A DNA stretch of 62,629 nt from Lachnospiraceae bacterium (GTDB taxonomy: Bacteria; Bacillota; Clostridia; Lachnospirales; Lachnospiraceae). Positions 41,747 through 51,943 of this stretch are shown here, in pieces (the first letter of the stretch is position 1; every line of letters begins with the position of its first letter). Position numbers and translations under genes: made by a program. Below the pieces are notes generated by a model. It worked only from the letters and a program-made list of their open reading frames with translations, was not told the DNA's origin and ran no database searches. Location of the stretch: positions 1 through 62,629 of the forward strand of contig JAILMH010000067.1 in assembly GCA_024692715.1 (NCBI GenBank), in the 5' to 3' direction.

Positions 41747-43531
41747 TTAATACTTAACCGTCAGTGCGGTTTCTTTCTTATAGCCCTTATAAATTTTTTT
41801 GTTTAAGACTGCCGGCTTTACCATTGCCGCCGAAATTCTATACTCCAGACCTTTCTTAAGGTCTCCGGCAGGTATCCTCGCTGCAAATCCGGAAAGCTCT
41901 AATCCGCTGAAGCATGCAAATACCGTAGAGACATCTTCCCTCGGCATTCGATAGGTATTATAAACAAGTCTCTCTTCGCCGGACTCCAGTATAACCTCTG
42001 CCTCATAGGTATATCCCGGTACTTTTTCAACAAAAGCCCAGCCCGTGATCTCAAAATAATTTTCATTTCCCCAGGCATCGCTCAGGTGATATTTGCAAGA
42101 TTCGGCCTCGATATGAACCTGTTTCTTTAAAGGCTTATAACGCCTAAAAGCCGGGTCCTTCCTCTCTGAAAGCCCAAAAGCCGCCCCGGGAAGCTCATAA
42201 TCCACGGAATAATCCAATTCTGTTTTAGTAAGATTGGGATTATAAAAGGGATCACCTGCTTCGAGAATATCAGCATATTTATTTTCATAATATGCCTTTT
42301 CTTTCTGCAGTCTTTCGTAGGCCGAGCTGTCATTTATATCATCAGCTCTTGTAAAGCTTTCATGATGTATAAGATGCGTCTCGCTAACCACAGCCGATAT
42401 CCATCCCCTGCGATATAGCGCCAGGCAAAGATCAACATCAGTATAGGCCGCATCAATTGCCTCGTCAAAGCCGCCCACTGCATCATATTTATATTTTGCC
42501 ACCATCAGACATGCACCGGTCGCAGCTATGCAGTTATGAACATGTCTGTTAATGCCATGTCCATATATTCTATCATCAGGATATGTACAAAGCTTGTGCG
42601 ACGGTCCGCTTTTTAGAAATGTTATTCCATTATGCTGAATATGTAATCCATCCGGATAAAGCAGCTTTATACCGGCAGCACCGACCTGTTCTCTCGATGC
42701 TATAAAAAGAAGTTTTCTTAAAAATCTGGTATTTTCAGGCACCTCAATATCATCATTGAGAAGCAGAATATACTCTCCATGGGCTTTGCTCTCGCCTATA
42801 TTGCAAAGTCTGGAATAGGAAAACTTCATCGGATGTTTCTCATATATAAAATTTCTGCTCTCTGCCAGTTGTTCGTATTTTGCAGTATTCTCATCATTGC
42901 TGCCATTGTCTATTACGATTATTTCAAGCTGCTGCTTTTCAAGTTCAGCCGATCTCTGCAAAGTATCTACGCAGGTTTTAAGAAGTCCCGGATTATCCTT
43001 CGAAAGTATCACTGCGGACACAAGAGCTTTTCCTGAAAATTCAAGCTCACTCTTCCCTGAATATGTATATTCATGTGACTTTGAAGTGTGAACCAGCACC
43101 TCTGCAATGTGGAGTGGCTTCTCAGCTTTCAAAGCACAGGCCATTAGATATTCAAGGCTTCCCTTTTGTCCGGCTGTATCAGAAAGTTTCTCCTCAAGCT
43201 CCTTTGAAACCAGTGAAACAGCTCCCGGAAAGTACATTCCAAGAAGAGACTCTCTCGCCATATCCGGCTTAAAAAAGGGATCACGACGGCCATTACTATC
43301 CATTATATCTTCATCTGAATAGACAAAGTCCGCATCACTTTCAGCCGCCAGCATCCAGAAGCGTTCATCGATCCGGGCATCCTCACAGGAATATAGGCTG
43401 TACTTTTCAAGCACAGCCTCTTTAAGCCTTTCCGGTTCCTGAACACTATCATGTATTTCTGTATCACGAATCCAGCATTTATAAGGATTCGCATAGCTTT
43501 CAATCATTTTCTGATATTCAGGCTTGTTCAT
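41747..43531 (-). CDS. GT2-family glycosyltransferase with partial N-terminal GT2 half
   Basis: 594 residues. The first about 150 residues hold DADFVYSDEDIMDSNGRR-like sequence (seen as FVYSDEDIMDSNG and PFFKPD), which looks like the second half of a GT2 domain without its donor-binding start. A complete GT2 domain follows (VSAVILSKDNPGLLKTC, VIDNGSNDENT, FSYSRLCNIGE, LLNDDIEV, AAYTDVDLCLALYRRGW). The last 130 residues are beta-rich. The N-terminal half is probably a decayed domain of a tandem enzyme like the neighbour at 39694-41715. It overlaps the methyltransferase gene by 14 bases. Confidence 0.88.
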   Translation of the reverse strand: MNKPEYQKMIESYANPYKCWIRDTEIHDSVQEPERLKEAVLEKYSLYSCEDARIDERFWMLAAESDADFVYSDEDIMDSNGRRDPFFKPDMARESLLGMYFPGAVSLVSKELEEKLSDTAGQKGSLEYLMACALKAEKPLHIAEVLVHTSKSHEYTYSGKSELEFSGKALVSAVILSKDNPGLLKTCVDTLQRSAELEKQQLEIIVIDNGSNDENTAKYEQLAESRNFIYEKHPMKFSYSRLCNIGESKAHGEYILLLNDDIEVPENTRFLRKLLFIASREQVGAAGIKLLYPDGLHIQHNGITFLKSGPSHKLCTYPDDRIYGHGINRHVHNCIAATGACLMVAKYKYDAVGGFDEAIDAAYTDVDLCLALYRRGWISAVVSETHLIHHESFTRADDINDSSAYERLQKEKAYYENKYADILEAGDPFYNPNLTKTELDYSVDYELPGAAFGLSERKDPAFRRYKPLKKQVHIEAESCKYHLSDAWGNENYFEITGWAFVEKVPGYTYEAEVILESGEERLVYNTYRMPREDVSTVFACFSGLELSGFAARIPAGDLKKGLEYRISAAMVKPAVLNKKIYKGYKKETALTVKY

Positions 43532-45791
43532 TCCAACCCTCTACTATCGTATAATCCGATGGTTCATCTTCTGCCACAGGCTCCTCGTTTCGCTTGAGAA
43601 GCTTCTTTACCTTAGATTCATTGAGTCTGAGTATTGTCTTCTCCGATTCCCTGGCATAGTCCTTGAATCCTTTGATCTCGCCAAGAAGCGGAAGGAAGAA
43701 TTCATTCTGAATCTTAAGAAGCGCATACTCAACATGTACTTCTGCTCCTCCGGGTACAGACTCAAGCAATATCTGCGGATCTGCCGTATCATAAAACACT
43801 ATATGATCGTGAAGCGTAATACCATTTACTCCGTAACTCTCGACAGGCTTTCCGTTTACTGTTATCGAGATCACCTTGAGAATACATGTAAATTCACCCG
43901 GATCGATCCTCAATGAAGTACAGTTCTTCGGAAGAACCGATGTTACTGAGATATGATCATTTTCATCTCTCTTTGCATTAAGGAAAAGCGAATTTTCCTC
44001 AGTAAAACCATCTCCGGAATTATAATAAAATCTTACTCTTTCCGGTCTCACAAGAAGTCTTCCGAGGTTCATCGCCTGCTCAAAATGAATATTATTTCCG
44101 CCAAAGATCGAGTACATTCCGATAAGTGAAAGTTTATCTCCGACTATCCACTTCTGGAAGGAAATTTCCATTCTGTCGTATGCTGCTTTCTCCTCAGCAG
44201 ACATTCCAAGTATCTTATAAAGATCTTTTTTCTTAAGCGCATCATCCGCAGATGCCTCGATGTAATAACGGATAGACCTGTAAAGAACATAATTTACCGG
44301 TATCGGGAAATCAAAGGTCCACTCATAGTCGAGCACATTCCATCCATCTTTATAAACAAGATTTGAAAAGATAAGGTCAATATCTGTAGTAAGCATCGAT
44401 GTATGATGCTCTCCCGGAATTTCCTTCTCTCCAAAAATATTTGTGAATTCAGGTGTTACATAAAACTCTTCTCTGGCAACAGTCTTAAGCGTCTGAGCAA
44501 ACTTCTTCATAACGCCGATGAGATCGTCGATTCTTCCCTGCTCACGCAGGATATCAAGCTCATCAGCCATCGTACTTCCTGAAAGATACTCAAATTCAAG
44601 GCTTTCAAGCTTTCCATTCTTATCCTCTACTCTGGTGCAGCGATTCGGCTGAAAATTAGTTCCGACAAAAGCCTTTTTAAGCTTCTCATACGCCTTAAAA
44701 GTAGATTCAAGATGATTTACAGCACCTCTCGAAGCCGGATACTTGATAACACAACGTTTGTGATATCCATCCTCTGTGATATCTGTACGAATACGGAAAT
44801 TATAATCGCGCTCATTTGAATGCTTTGAATAGATCGGATGCCTTGTACTAAAGGCCAAAAGCGGATCCTCTCTATCAAGCACCAGCAAAAACGAATTAGA
44901 GAAAAACGGGAAGCTTCCATCTCTTACGCTTTCGTCGAAGGCAAGACCCTCATTGAATGCAGTAAATCTCTCACCGTCAAAGTTTCTCTCATTCATTGTA
45001 AAATCGCCGACGGAAGGAAGCTTCAAGTCAGAATATATCATTGCCGGAAGCTTATAGTCGGGATACGGATAATAGAATCTGTATCTGAAGCCTGTCTTTT
45101 TAGCAAGGCCTATAAGCTCATCCCTTGAAAATGTTCTGGCCTGGCTTCCCTCCGGATAGCCCATAATACTGTCGAAATAACGTCCGGTATGATCTTCTCT
45201 TGCACCTGCAAAATACTTCATTCCATACTTATTCTCAATTGCAATGACAATTTTTCCGCCCGGAGTAAGATGCTTTGAAAGTATCTCAATGAATCTCTCA
45301 TAAGGATTGTTTCCATTGATATAAGAAAGCGCATACTCAAGCACACCGACAAGCATTATGTAGTCATATTTCTGCTCCAGATGCTTCTCGACATCCTGAA
45401 AATTACCGACCTTTATTTCGATATTATCGTGATCTTTATTGCGATATGCATTAATGAGACTGCGCTTGCGGCTGAGCTCGATACAGGTCACAGCTCCGGC
45501 CTTTTTACTAAGCACTCCTGTGACAGCACCGCATCCTGCTCCAACCTCAAGCACTTTGTCTTTCTTTGATATAGGGAGAAAATCAATGATATTCCCCCTA
45601 AGATGAGACAGATGGTAAAGAACACTCCAGCTTCCGCGTAAAGCAATTATTTGATTAAATTCCTCTGAGGTATGGTTCTTGACTATTTCAAGAAGTTCAT
45701 CCTCATCTTTTCCTTCTGAATAAAAATCTTCTCCCGGATAATCTCTGTAATCCAGAATCACTTTACCAATTTTTTCCTGCTTCGCTTCCAT
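43518..45791 (-). CDS. SAM methyltransferase fused to a kinase-like domain (WbdD-like)
   Basis: 757 residues. A class I SAM methyltransferase fills about 1-310: LEVGAGCGAVTG at 81-92, CIELS, VGNFQD, and LVGVLEYA. From about 325 a second fold shows a lysine segment CVIKYPA (Lys350), an EFEYLSG hinge near 400, DLIFSN (Asp472 to Asn477), which fits the catalytic loop of choline-kinase-like enzymes, and LDYEW (Asp488) in the metal-binding place. A beta-rich C-terminal part (about 580-757) follows. The order methyltransferase-kinase is that of WbdD, which caps O-antigen chains before ABC export, and the ABC transporter genes are next to it. A chain-terminating role is an inference. Confidence 0.82.
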   Translation of the reverse strand: MEAKQEKIGKVILDYRDYPGEDFYSEGKDEDELLEIVKNHTSEEFNQIIALRGSWSVLYHLSHLRGNIIDFLPISKKDKVLEVGAGCGAVTGVLSKKAGAVTCIELSRKRSLINAYRNKDHDNIEIKVGNFQDVEKHLEQKYDYIMLVGVLEYALSYINGNNPYERFIEILSKHLTPGGKIVIAIENKYGMKYFAGAREDHTGRYFDSIMGYPEGSQARTFSRDELIGLAKKTGFRYRFYYPYPDYKLPAMIYSDLKLPSVGDFTMNERNFDGERFTAFNEGLAFDESVRDGSFPFFSNSFLLVLDREDPLLAFSTRHPIYSKHSNERDYNFRIRTDITEDGYHKRCVIKYPASRGAVNHLESTFKAYEKLKKAFVGTNFQPNRCTRVEDKNGKLESLEFEYLSGSTMADELDILREQGRIDDLIGVMKKFAQTLKTVAREEFYVTPEFTNIFGEKEIPGEHHTSMLTTDIDLIFSNLVYKDGWNVLDYEWTFDFPIPVNYVLYRSIRYYIEASADDALKKKDLYKILGMSAEEKAAYDRMEISFQKWIVGDKLSLIGMYSIFGGNNIHFEQAMNLGRLLVRPERVRFYYNSGDGFTEENSLFLNAKRDENDHISVTSVLPKNCTSLRIDPGEFTCILKVISITVNGKPVESYGVNGITLHDHIVFYDTADPQILLESVPGGAEVHVEYALLKIQNEFFLPLLGEIKGFKDYARESEKTILRLNESKVKKLLKRNEEPVAEDEPSDYTIVEGWNEQA

Positions 45792-45805
45792 CGAAAATCT
45801 CCGTA

Positions 45806-47110
45806 TTATACTAGTCTCTCCACTGTAGTTTCCATACCCATGTCATAGTAGCCCACTGTATCCTTTGAGGATATGACGTTTATGCTGAATATATCATAAA
45901 GTCTGTGGTATACAGTAAACTCACCTTCACGGTATCCTACACAGCCAAAGGAAATCAGATACTCTCCTCCCTGCAGGCTCATGTTCTGCGTGAAATTCAC
46001 GACCATGACTTCGTCCTTCTCGGGATTTCCGGTATCTATTTTCTCAAACATCGTATTTGTACCAGTTATTTCAACACCCATCCTGTTCTTAAATGAACAT
46101 GCAAGTATAGGCTGCTGAATTCTGGTATTGAATTTTACTTTCATACGGATAGTAAAGGTATCTCCCTTCATAACCGTATTTGTTATCTGTCCGCTGTTGT
46201 CAACACAGCAAAAATCAACTATTTCCGCAAGACCGCTTCCATAGCTGTCCTGAGAAGGATTCAGAACCATTTTGTCCTTCCAGAACTTAGGAATCGCATT
46301 GCCGTCTGTTCCATCAAGCTGTTTCATTCCGCCGCGGTTAAAGGAATCCGCATGGTCCTCCGGCTTAGAATCGAGCTGATGCACAAGAACCTTCTTGTAC
46401 ATGTCGATTATAGTCTTCGGACTGCCTTCTCCAAGCTTTTTACCGCGATCAAGAAGATAAACCCTGTCACAATATTTAGAGATGCTGGAAAGATCATGAC
46501 TTACGAATACAATGGTCTTTCCCGCTTTCTTAAATTCCTCGAACTTGTGATAACACTTATTCTGGAAGAAAATATCTCCTACCGAAAGCGCCTCGTCAAC
46601 TATGAGTATCTCAGGGTCAATGTTGATGGCCACTGCGAATGCCAGTCTTACGAACATACCACTCGAATAAGTCTTTACAGGCTGATTGACGAAATCTCCG
46701 ATATCCGCAAAGTCAAGGATATCCTGCATTTTCGCCTCTATCTCAGCATTGGAAAAACCGATCATTGTTCCGTTAAGATAGATATTTTCGATACCGGTAA
46801 ACTCCATATTAAAGCCGGCACCAAGCTCAAGCAGTGCGGAAATTCTTCCGTTGATCTCAACATTTCCCGCTGTAGGGCTCAATACACCTGTGATGATCTT
46901 AAGGATAGTAGATTTACCGGAACCGTTTGTTCCAATGATACCTACTGTTTCGCCCTTGTGGACTTCCATAGAAACGTCCTTCAGAGCATAGTGCTCATGA
47001 TAGACCTTTTTCTTTGTGAGCCCCAGCGCATCCATAAGTCTGTCGCGGCGGTGATCATATAATTTATATACCTTGTCGAGATTCTCGACCTTAATTGCAC
47101 AATCTGACAT
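45806..47110 (-). CDS. Polysaccharide ABC transporter ATP-binding protein with Wzt-like C-terminal domain
   Basis: 434 residues from ATG 47110; longer readings to 47140 would overlap the permease. Walker A GTNGSGKST, signature YSSGMFVRLAFA, Walker B ILIVDEALSVGD and an H-loop SHDLSS are complete. The first 250 residues are like TagH/Wzt; residues about 280-434 form an extra beta-sandwich domain (KFNTRIQQPI to YDIFSINV), as in Wzt of O-antigen systems, where it recognises the capped chain end. It energises export of the lipid-linked polysaccharide with the permease upstream (13-base gap). Confidence 0.93.
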   Translation of the reverse strand: MSDCAIKVENLDKVYKLYDHRRDRLMDALGLTKKKVYHEHYALKDVSMEVHKGETVGIIGTNGSGKSTILKIITGVLSPTAGNVEINGRISALLELGAGFNMEFTGIENIYLNGTMIGFSNAEIEAKMQDILDFADIGDFVNQPVKTYSSGMFVRLAFAVAINIDPEILIVDEALSVGDIFFQNKCYHKFEEFKKAGKTIVFVSHDLSSISKYCDRVYLLDRGKKLGEGSPKTIIDMYKKVLVHQLDSKPEDHADSFNRGGMKQLDGTDGNAIPKFWKDKMVLNPSQDSYGSGLAEIVDFCCVDNSGQITNTVMKGDTFTIRMKVKFNTRIQQPILACSFKNRMGVEITGTNTMFEKIDTGNPEKDEVMVVNFTQNMSLQGGEYLISFGCVGYREGEFTVYHRLYDIFSINVISSKDTVGYYDMGMETTVERLV

Positions 47111-47123
47111 ATCCGTCTTTACC

Positions 47124-48098
47124 TTAAAGCACATCGGCAAAGTGTCCCTTTAATTTCTTAAAGACAACTGCACCGAAAATAAACATAACTACTGTGAATA
47201 TCCAGAAATAAGCGGTTGAGTAAAAATGCTCAAAGAACCACATATTATCCAGAAACGCCATACGAAATCCATCTACACAATAATAAATCGGATTAAGCTT
47301 AAAGAGTATCTGAAGCGGTCTTGAAAGTGAATCAAGATGCCACATGATAGGTGTAAGCCAGATTCCGATCTGCATAAGTATGCCGATAAACTGGCCGATA
47401 TCCCTGAAGAATACCGTAAGTGATGCCGTAACATAGCTCATTCCAAGCACCAAAAGGAAGGTACAGAACGAAAAATACGGTATCTGAATCCAGTAAATTG
47501 TCGGCGGGTAGCCAAGAGCTATCATAAGGACTGCAACTATCGCTATAAAGAAAAAGTGAATGAATAGTGCAGATACGACCTTAATGATAGGCAAAATACT
47601 TATCTTAAATACCACCTTTTTAACAAGATAGGTATATGAAAGAAAGGCGCTGGTGCCGCTTCCCCAGGCTTCTGAAAAGAAAAACCACGGAGTGATGCCG
47701 GCCACAAGCCACAGGACAAACGGATATGTCGTATGTCCCGTCGCATCCTGCCTGACTCCCACTGAAAAGATAAAGCAATAAACCGCAACTGTTACTATCT
47801 GAGGCACGAAAGCCCAGAAAATTCCCAGATACGATCCGGCATATCTTGACTTAAAGTCATTTTTCGCAAGTTTCCATATAAGCTCTCTGTTCTGCCATAA
47901 TTCCACCGGAAGCGCAACAATACGCTCGTAGCCCAGTACGAATCCAATATAGGCTGCATCGATTATACAGCACGATATTATTTTTTTAAGCACCTCCTGC
48001 TCCGGATCCGCAAATATATTATGATGCGTGATGATCCAGGCATTGAAGGCTGCTACCAGTATAAACAGAGTGGCAATTACTTTTCTCTTTTTACTCAT
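47124..48098 (-). CDS. Polysaccharide ABC transporter permease (TagG/Wzm family)
   Basis: 324 residues with seven to eight membrane helices, ABC-2 type. Two extra N-terminal helices precede the usual WQNRELIWKLAKNDFKSRYAGSYLG region, here described by ELIWKLAKNDFKSRYAG, and FVLWLVAGITPWFFFSE, both typical of polysaccharide exporters. It forms the channel for the lipid-linked glycan with the ATPase encoded next. It follows rfbC with a 5-base gap. Confidence 0.92.
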   Translation of the reverse strand: MSKKRKVIATLFILVAAFNAWIITHHNIFADPEQEVLKKIISCCIIDAAYIGFVLGYERIVALPVELWQNRELIWKLAKNDFKSRYAGSYLGIFWAFVPQIVTVAVYCFIFSVGVRQDATGHTTYPFVLWLVAGITPWFFFSEAWGSGTSAFLSYTYLVKKVVFKISILPIIKVVSALFIHFFFIAIVAVLMIALGYPPTIYWIQIPYFSFCTFLLVLGMSYVTASLTVFFRDIGQFIGILMQIGIWLTPIMWHLDSLSRPLQILFKLNPIYYCVDGFRMAFLDNMWFFEHFYSTAYFWIFTVVMFIFGAVVFKKLKGHFADVL

Positions 48099-48103
48099 AA
48101 TTT

Positions 48104-48670
48104 TTACAGATTACGTTCTTTCTTGTAATCACTAAAATCAGGCCAGTTTCTATCTCTATCGTTGATGTTAAGCTCATTTTCCGGAATTGTTGTAGGCCAT
48201 TCAATTCCAATCTCCGGATCATTGAATCTAAGTCCGCCGTCATCACCCGGGTGATAAAGGTCATCGCACTTATATGCAAATTCTGCATAATCAGAAAGTA
48301 CAAGGAATCCATGTGCAAATCCACGAGGGATGAAGAACATCTTCTTATTCTCTTCTGAAAGAGTAACACCGAACCACTTTCCGAATGTAGCAGAACCAGG
48401 TCTTAAGTCAACAGCAACATCATAAACTTCACCACGGATGCAGCGAACAAGCTTTGCCTGAGGGAAGTTATTCTGGAAGTGCATTCCACGAAGAACACCC
48501 TTTGTTGAAGAAGACTGATTGTCCTGTACGAATACATTGTCAATACCTGCCTTCTTGAAATCCTCAATGTTATAGCTTTCCATGAAGTATCCGCGCTCGT
48601 CACCGAATACCTTTGGTGTAATTACCTTTAATCCTTCGATCTCACAGGTCTCTACTGTAATCTGTCCCAT
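48104..48670 (-). CDS. rfbC: dTDP-4-dehydrorhamnose 3,5-epimerase
   Basis: 188 residues, normal RmlC size. FGDERGYFMESYN, VLRGMHFQ (catalytic His), KLVRCIRGEVYDVAVDLR, PRGFAHGF and KCDDLYHPGDDGG are the cupin-fold family marks. It turns dTDP-4-keto-6-deoxy-glucose into dTDP-4-keto-rhamnose. GGAGC lies before the ATG. It belongs to the rfb operon but is separated from rfbA by a lysozyme gene, and no rmlD reductase is present in the window. Confidence 0.95.
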   Translation of the reverse strand: MGQITVETCEIEGLKVITPKVFGDERGYFMESYNIEDFKKAGIDNVFVQDNQSSSTKGVLRGMHFQNNFPQAKLVRCIRGEVYDVAVDLRPGSATFGKWFGVTLSEENKKMFFIPRGFAHGFLVLSDYAEFAYKCDDLYHPGDDGGLRFNDPEIGIEWPTTIPENELNINDRDRNWPDFSDYKKERNL

Positions 48671-48706
48671 TTTTGCTCCAATCTGTATAAAACTCCTAAA
48701 CCTTCA

Positions 48707-49921
48707 TCACTCATCAAGGCTTAGATTTAAATTAAGATCGACATTTCCCGTGATGCCTTCGACACTTCCCTTTGAGGAATACTGCCAAGCATCATAGTGT
48801 CCGTCCCAGGTCGGCGTGCGTACTTTGTACTGTGCCAGCCAGATCTTATAATCACTGAGTTCATCAGTATTTATATACTTCGTGAACCACTTTTTATTTG
48901 CATAAACACCTGCACGATATCCAAGTGTTTCTATCGTATCGCAAAACTTTTTGATGTTTGCAGTACGTGTGACCTTATCAAGGGAATCCGCTCTGCCTCC
49001 GGAAGACTCGACATCTATGAACACCGGTGTTGAAAGATCTTCAGGGTCTGTGAGCGAGGCTACCATTTCAGCCTCTTCCTCCGCCTCGACTTCGTTCAAT
49101 GCCTGGGTAAAGAAATACACGCCAACCTTTACTCCGGCTTTTCTAGCCTCGTAGTAGTTCTGATCAAAATACGGGTCCTTTACAAGCGCACCGGTTGAAG
49201 AACCTCTGTATCCCAATCGTATTATCGCGTATTCAATACCCGCAGCCTTTACAGCCTTCCAGTCGATGTCTTTATTGTATTTCGAAACATCGATCCCGAT
49301 CGTTCCTGCCGAAAGATCGATACCGCCCGACTTAAGAAGACTGCCGTCATCACTTTCCTCAATATCTGCCGTATCCTCCTTTTCAGCGTCCACATCAGCC
49401 TCAGTACGGATAAGCTCGTTGATATTGGTGATTCTGGCATAGGTCATTTTTTCACGTATTTTTACACTGGCTGCATCCGGTATCTCGTACCCGTCAATTT
49501 CCGCCAGTCCAACGCGATAGCTTCCGCTTGGAAGCTCCTGCGCATAGAGTATTCCGTCCTTATCGGTATCGGCATACTCGAAGGCACTCGTCCCATCGCT
49601 TAGAAAAACATGGAATTCCTGCCCTTCAACCGGATCACCCGCTTCATCTGTAACTATCATTCTCAGCGAATGACCGGAAACCGAGAGCAGCAATGTAAGC
49701 GGCTCAAGCTTCGAGTTCTCAGACTGCGGTGATTCGTTTGAAGATATAACTTCAGCTTCTATTCCGGACAATGAATCATAAGAGACGGACAGGCTTTCCT
49801 GAACCGTCTCATCTGCCTTTTTATTGCTGCCGGACCTGCTCAGAGCAGCCGCACTGGCAGCTGTTGCTGCAATGAGCATAAAAACTGTCGCCGCAGCGAA
49901 CTTATAATCCGTTCGCCACAT
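48707..49921 (-). CDS. Membrane-anchored GH25 lysozyme
   Basis: 404 residues from ATG 49921. The TTG at 49927 is open too; neither has a strong site, and the gene overlaps the end of rfbA by 20 bases. A membrane helix (about 8-30) is followed by a linker, an SpaA/prealbumin-like beta domain (about 75-140, [14 protein letters not shown]) and a GH25 muramidase domain (about 200-404): [37 protein letters not shown] (catalytic Asp/Glu), GYRAGVYAN and WQYSS. It would cut peptidoglycan glycan strands on the outside. Its place inside the rfb operon suggests wall opening tied to polymer attachment. Confidence 0.9.
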   Translation of the reverse strand: MWRTDYKFAAATVFMLIAATAASAAALSRSGSNKKADETVQESLSVSYDSLSGIEAEVISSNESPQSENSKLEPLTLLLSVSGHSLRMIVTDEAGDPVEGQEFHVFLSDGTSAFEYADTDKDGILYAQELPSGSYRVGLAEIDGYEIPDAASVKIREKMTYARITNINELIRTEADVDAEKEDTADIEESDDGSLLKSGGIDLSAGTIGIDVSKYNKDIDWKAVKAAGIEYAIIRLGYRGSSTGALVKDPYFDQNYYEARKAGVKVGVYFFTQALNEVEAEEEAEMVASLTDPEDLSTPVFIDVESSGGRADSLDKVTRTANIKKFCDTIETLGYRAGVYANKKWFTKYINTDELSDYKIWLAQYKVRTPTWDGHYDAWQYSSKGSVEGITGNVDLNLNLSLDE

Positions 49922-50771
49922 CCACAAGATACTGACCGTAAGCGGTCTTCATAAGAGGCTCGGCAAGCTTGATAAGCTGATCCTTATCAATAAAGCCCTT
50001 CTTATAAGCGATCTCTTCGATACATGAAATATAGAGTCCCTGTCTCTTCTGGAATGCTGCAACGAAATCAGCCGCATCAAGAAGCGAATCATGACTTCCT
50101 GTATCAAGCCAGGCAAATCCGCGTCCGAGAGTCTCTACATAAAGATCTCCCTTTTCGAGATAAGCATTGTTTACGCTTGTGATCTCAAGCTCGCCTCTGG
50201 CTGAAGGCTTAACATTTCTTGCGATCTCTACAACATTATTGTCGTAGAAATACAGTCCGGGAACCGCATAATTTGACTTTGGATTTTCAGGCTTTTCTTC
50301 AATAGAAACCGCCTTACCCTCAGCATCAAATTCAACAACACCGTAAGCCCTCGGATCTTTTACATAGTAACCAAAGATCGTAGCTCCGCTCTCTCTTGCT
50401 GCTGCGCGTGCAAGAACCTTTGAAAAATCGTGACCATAGAAAATGTTGTCACCAAGTACCATTGCAACGCTGTCATTTCCAATAAAATCTGCTCCGAGGA
50501 TAAATGCCTCGGCAAGTCCGTTGGGGTTCTCCTGAACCTTGTAAGAGAAATTCAATCCAAGCTGCGCACCGTCCTTGAAAAGCTCCTGGAACATCGGGAG
50601 ATCCCTTGGTGTTGAAATTATTAAAATGTCACGAATGCCTGCAAGCATAAGTGTTGAAAGCGGATAGTATATCATCGGCTTATCATAAACCGGCATCATC
50701 TGCTTTGATACTGCCTTTGTCAACGGATAAAGTCTTGTGCCTGAACCGCCGGCAAGAATTATACCCTTCAT
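49902..50771 (-). CDS. rfbA: Glucose-1-phosphate thymidylyltransferase
   Basis: 289 residues, normal RmlA size. [16 protein letters not shown] binds the nucleotide, [24 protein letters not shown] follows as [12 protein letters not shown], and [18 protein letters not shown] and [11 protein letters not shown] are the active-site blocks. It makes dTDP-glucose from dTTP and glucose 1-phosphate, the first step to dTDP-rhamnose. It lies 52 bases after rfbB in the same operon. Confidence 0.96.
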   Translation of the reverse strand: MKGIILAGGSGTRLYPLTKAVSKQMMPVYDKPMIYYPLSTLMLAGIRDILIISTPRDLPMFQELFKDGAQLGLNFSYKVQENPNGLAEAFILGADFIGNDSVAMVLGDNIFYGHDFSKVLARAAARESGATIFGYYVKDPRAYGVVEFDAEGKAVSIEEKPENPKSNYAVPGLYFYDNNVVEIARNVKPSARGELEITSVNNAYLEKGDLYVETLGRGFAWLDTGSHDSLLDAADFVAAFQKRQGLYISCIEEIAYKKGFIDKDQLIKLAEPLMKTAYGQYLVDVANGL

Positions 50772-50823
50772 CGATTTAATCCTCCATTGTCATCTGTATT
50801 GCGGATTGCTTACGCAATTCGGA

Positions 50824-51906
50824 TCATTTATTTTTGTACATCTCTTCGTAGTACTTCTGGTAATCGCCGCTTGTAACGTTCTTCATCCACTCCTGGTGCT
50901 CAAGATACCATTTAACAGTCTTCTTGATACCTTCTGCGAAGCATGTCTCAGGCTCCCAGCCAAGCTCAGCCTTGATCTTGTCAGGTGCGATGGCATAACG
51001 TCTGTCGTGACCCTTACGATCTGTTACGAATGTGATAAGCTCCTCACTGACATTCTTCTTTCTCTCGTCTGAGTCCGGAAGAAGCTCCTTAAGTGTATCG
51101 AGAATGATGTGAATGATCTCGATGTTCTGCTTCTCATTGTGTCCGCCGATGTTATACTTCTCACCAAGCTTACCGTTTTCAAGAACCATATCGATTCCCT
51201 TGCAGTGATCGTCTACATAGAGCCAGTCACGAACGTTCTTACCATCACCGTATACAGGAAGTTTCTTACCCTGAAGTGCGTTGTTGATGATAAGCGGAAT
51301 AAGCTTCTCAGGGAACTGGAATGGTCCGTAGTTGTTTGAGCAGTTTGTGATATATGCCGGGAAGTGGTATGTATCAACATATGCCTTTACAAGGAAGTCT
51401 GAAGAAGCCTTACTTGCTGAGTACGGGCTATGTGGATCATACGGTGTTGTCTCATAGAAGTAATCCTTAGGATCGCTGAGTGAACCATATACCTCATCTG
51501 TCGAAACATGGAGGAACTTCTTGTCAGCCTTGAAGCTTCCGTCTTCATTTTCCCATGCCTTCTTTGCAGAGTTGAGCATAACGAGTGTTCCAAGAACATT
51601 TGTCTCAACGAAGATCTCAGGATTCTCGATACTTCTGTCAACGTGGCTCTCTGCTGCAAAGTTTACTACTCTATCTATATCATGCTCTGCGAAGATCTTC
51701 TCAATTGAAGCCTTATCGCGGATATCGGCCTTTACGAAAATGTAATTTTCATTGTCCTTAAGGTCATCAAGATTGGCAAGATTACCAGCGTATGTAAGTG
51801 CATCAACGTTGATAATACGGATCTCGCTGCCATACTTTCTGAACATATAATGAATAAAATTAGATCCGATAAAACCGGCTCCCCCGGTTACAAGATAAGT
51901 GCGCAT
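50824..51906 (-). CDS. rfbB: dTDP-glucose 4,6-dehydratase
   Basis: 360 residues from ATG 51906, with GGAGG 6 bases upstream; the ATG at 51918 lies before that site. TGGAGFIG is the NAD loop, FAAESHVDRSI, THVSTDEVYG-type LHVSTDEVYG, and YSASKASSD (Tyr-x-x-x-Lys) make the catalytic centre of the SDR-type dehydratase. It converts dTDP-glucose to dTDP-4-keto-6-deoxyglucose. As first gene of the polysaccharide locus it follows a leader with a hairpin and the 62-bp repeat region. Confidence 0.96.
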   Translation of the reverse strand: MRTYLVTGGAGFIGSNFIHYMFRKYGSEIRIINVDALTYAGNLANLDDLKDNENYIFVKADIRDKASIEKIFAEHDIDRVVNFAAESHVDRSIENPEIFVETNVLGTLVMLNSAKKAWENEDGSFKADKKFLHVSTDEVYGSLSDPKDYFYETTPYDPHSPYSASKASSDFLVKAYVDTYHFPAYITNCSNNYGPFQFPEKLIPLIINNALQGKKLPVYGDGKNVRDWLYVDDHCKGIDMVLENGKLGEKYNIGGHNEKQNIEIIHIILDTLKELLPDSDERKKNVSEELITFVTDRKGHDRRYAIAPDKIKAELGWEPETCFAEGIKKTVKWYLEHQEWMKNVTSGDYQKYYEEMYKNK

Positions 51907-51943
51907 ATTTTCCTCCATAAATTGCTTTTCTAAACATCTTAAA

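Noticed and set aside
41747..42200. Transposon or phage insertion to explain the mosaic of GT2 domains
   Set aside because: No inverted repeats, target duplications or transposase were seen; gene duplication and domain loss explain the pattern.
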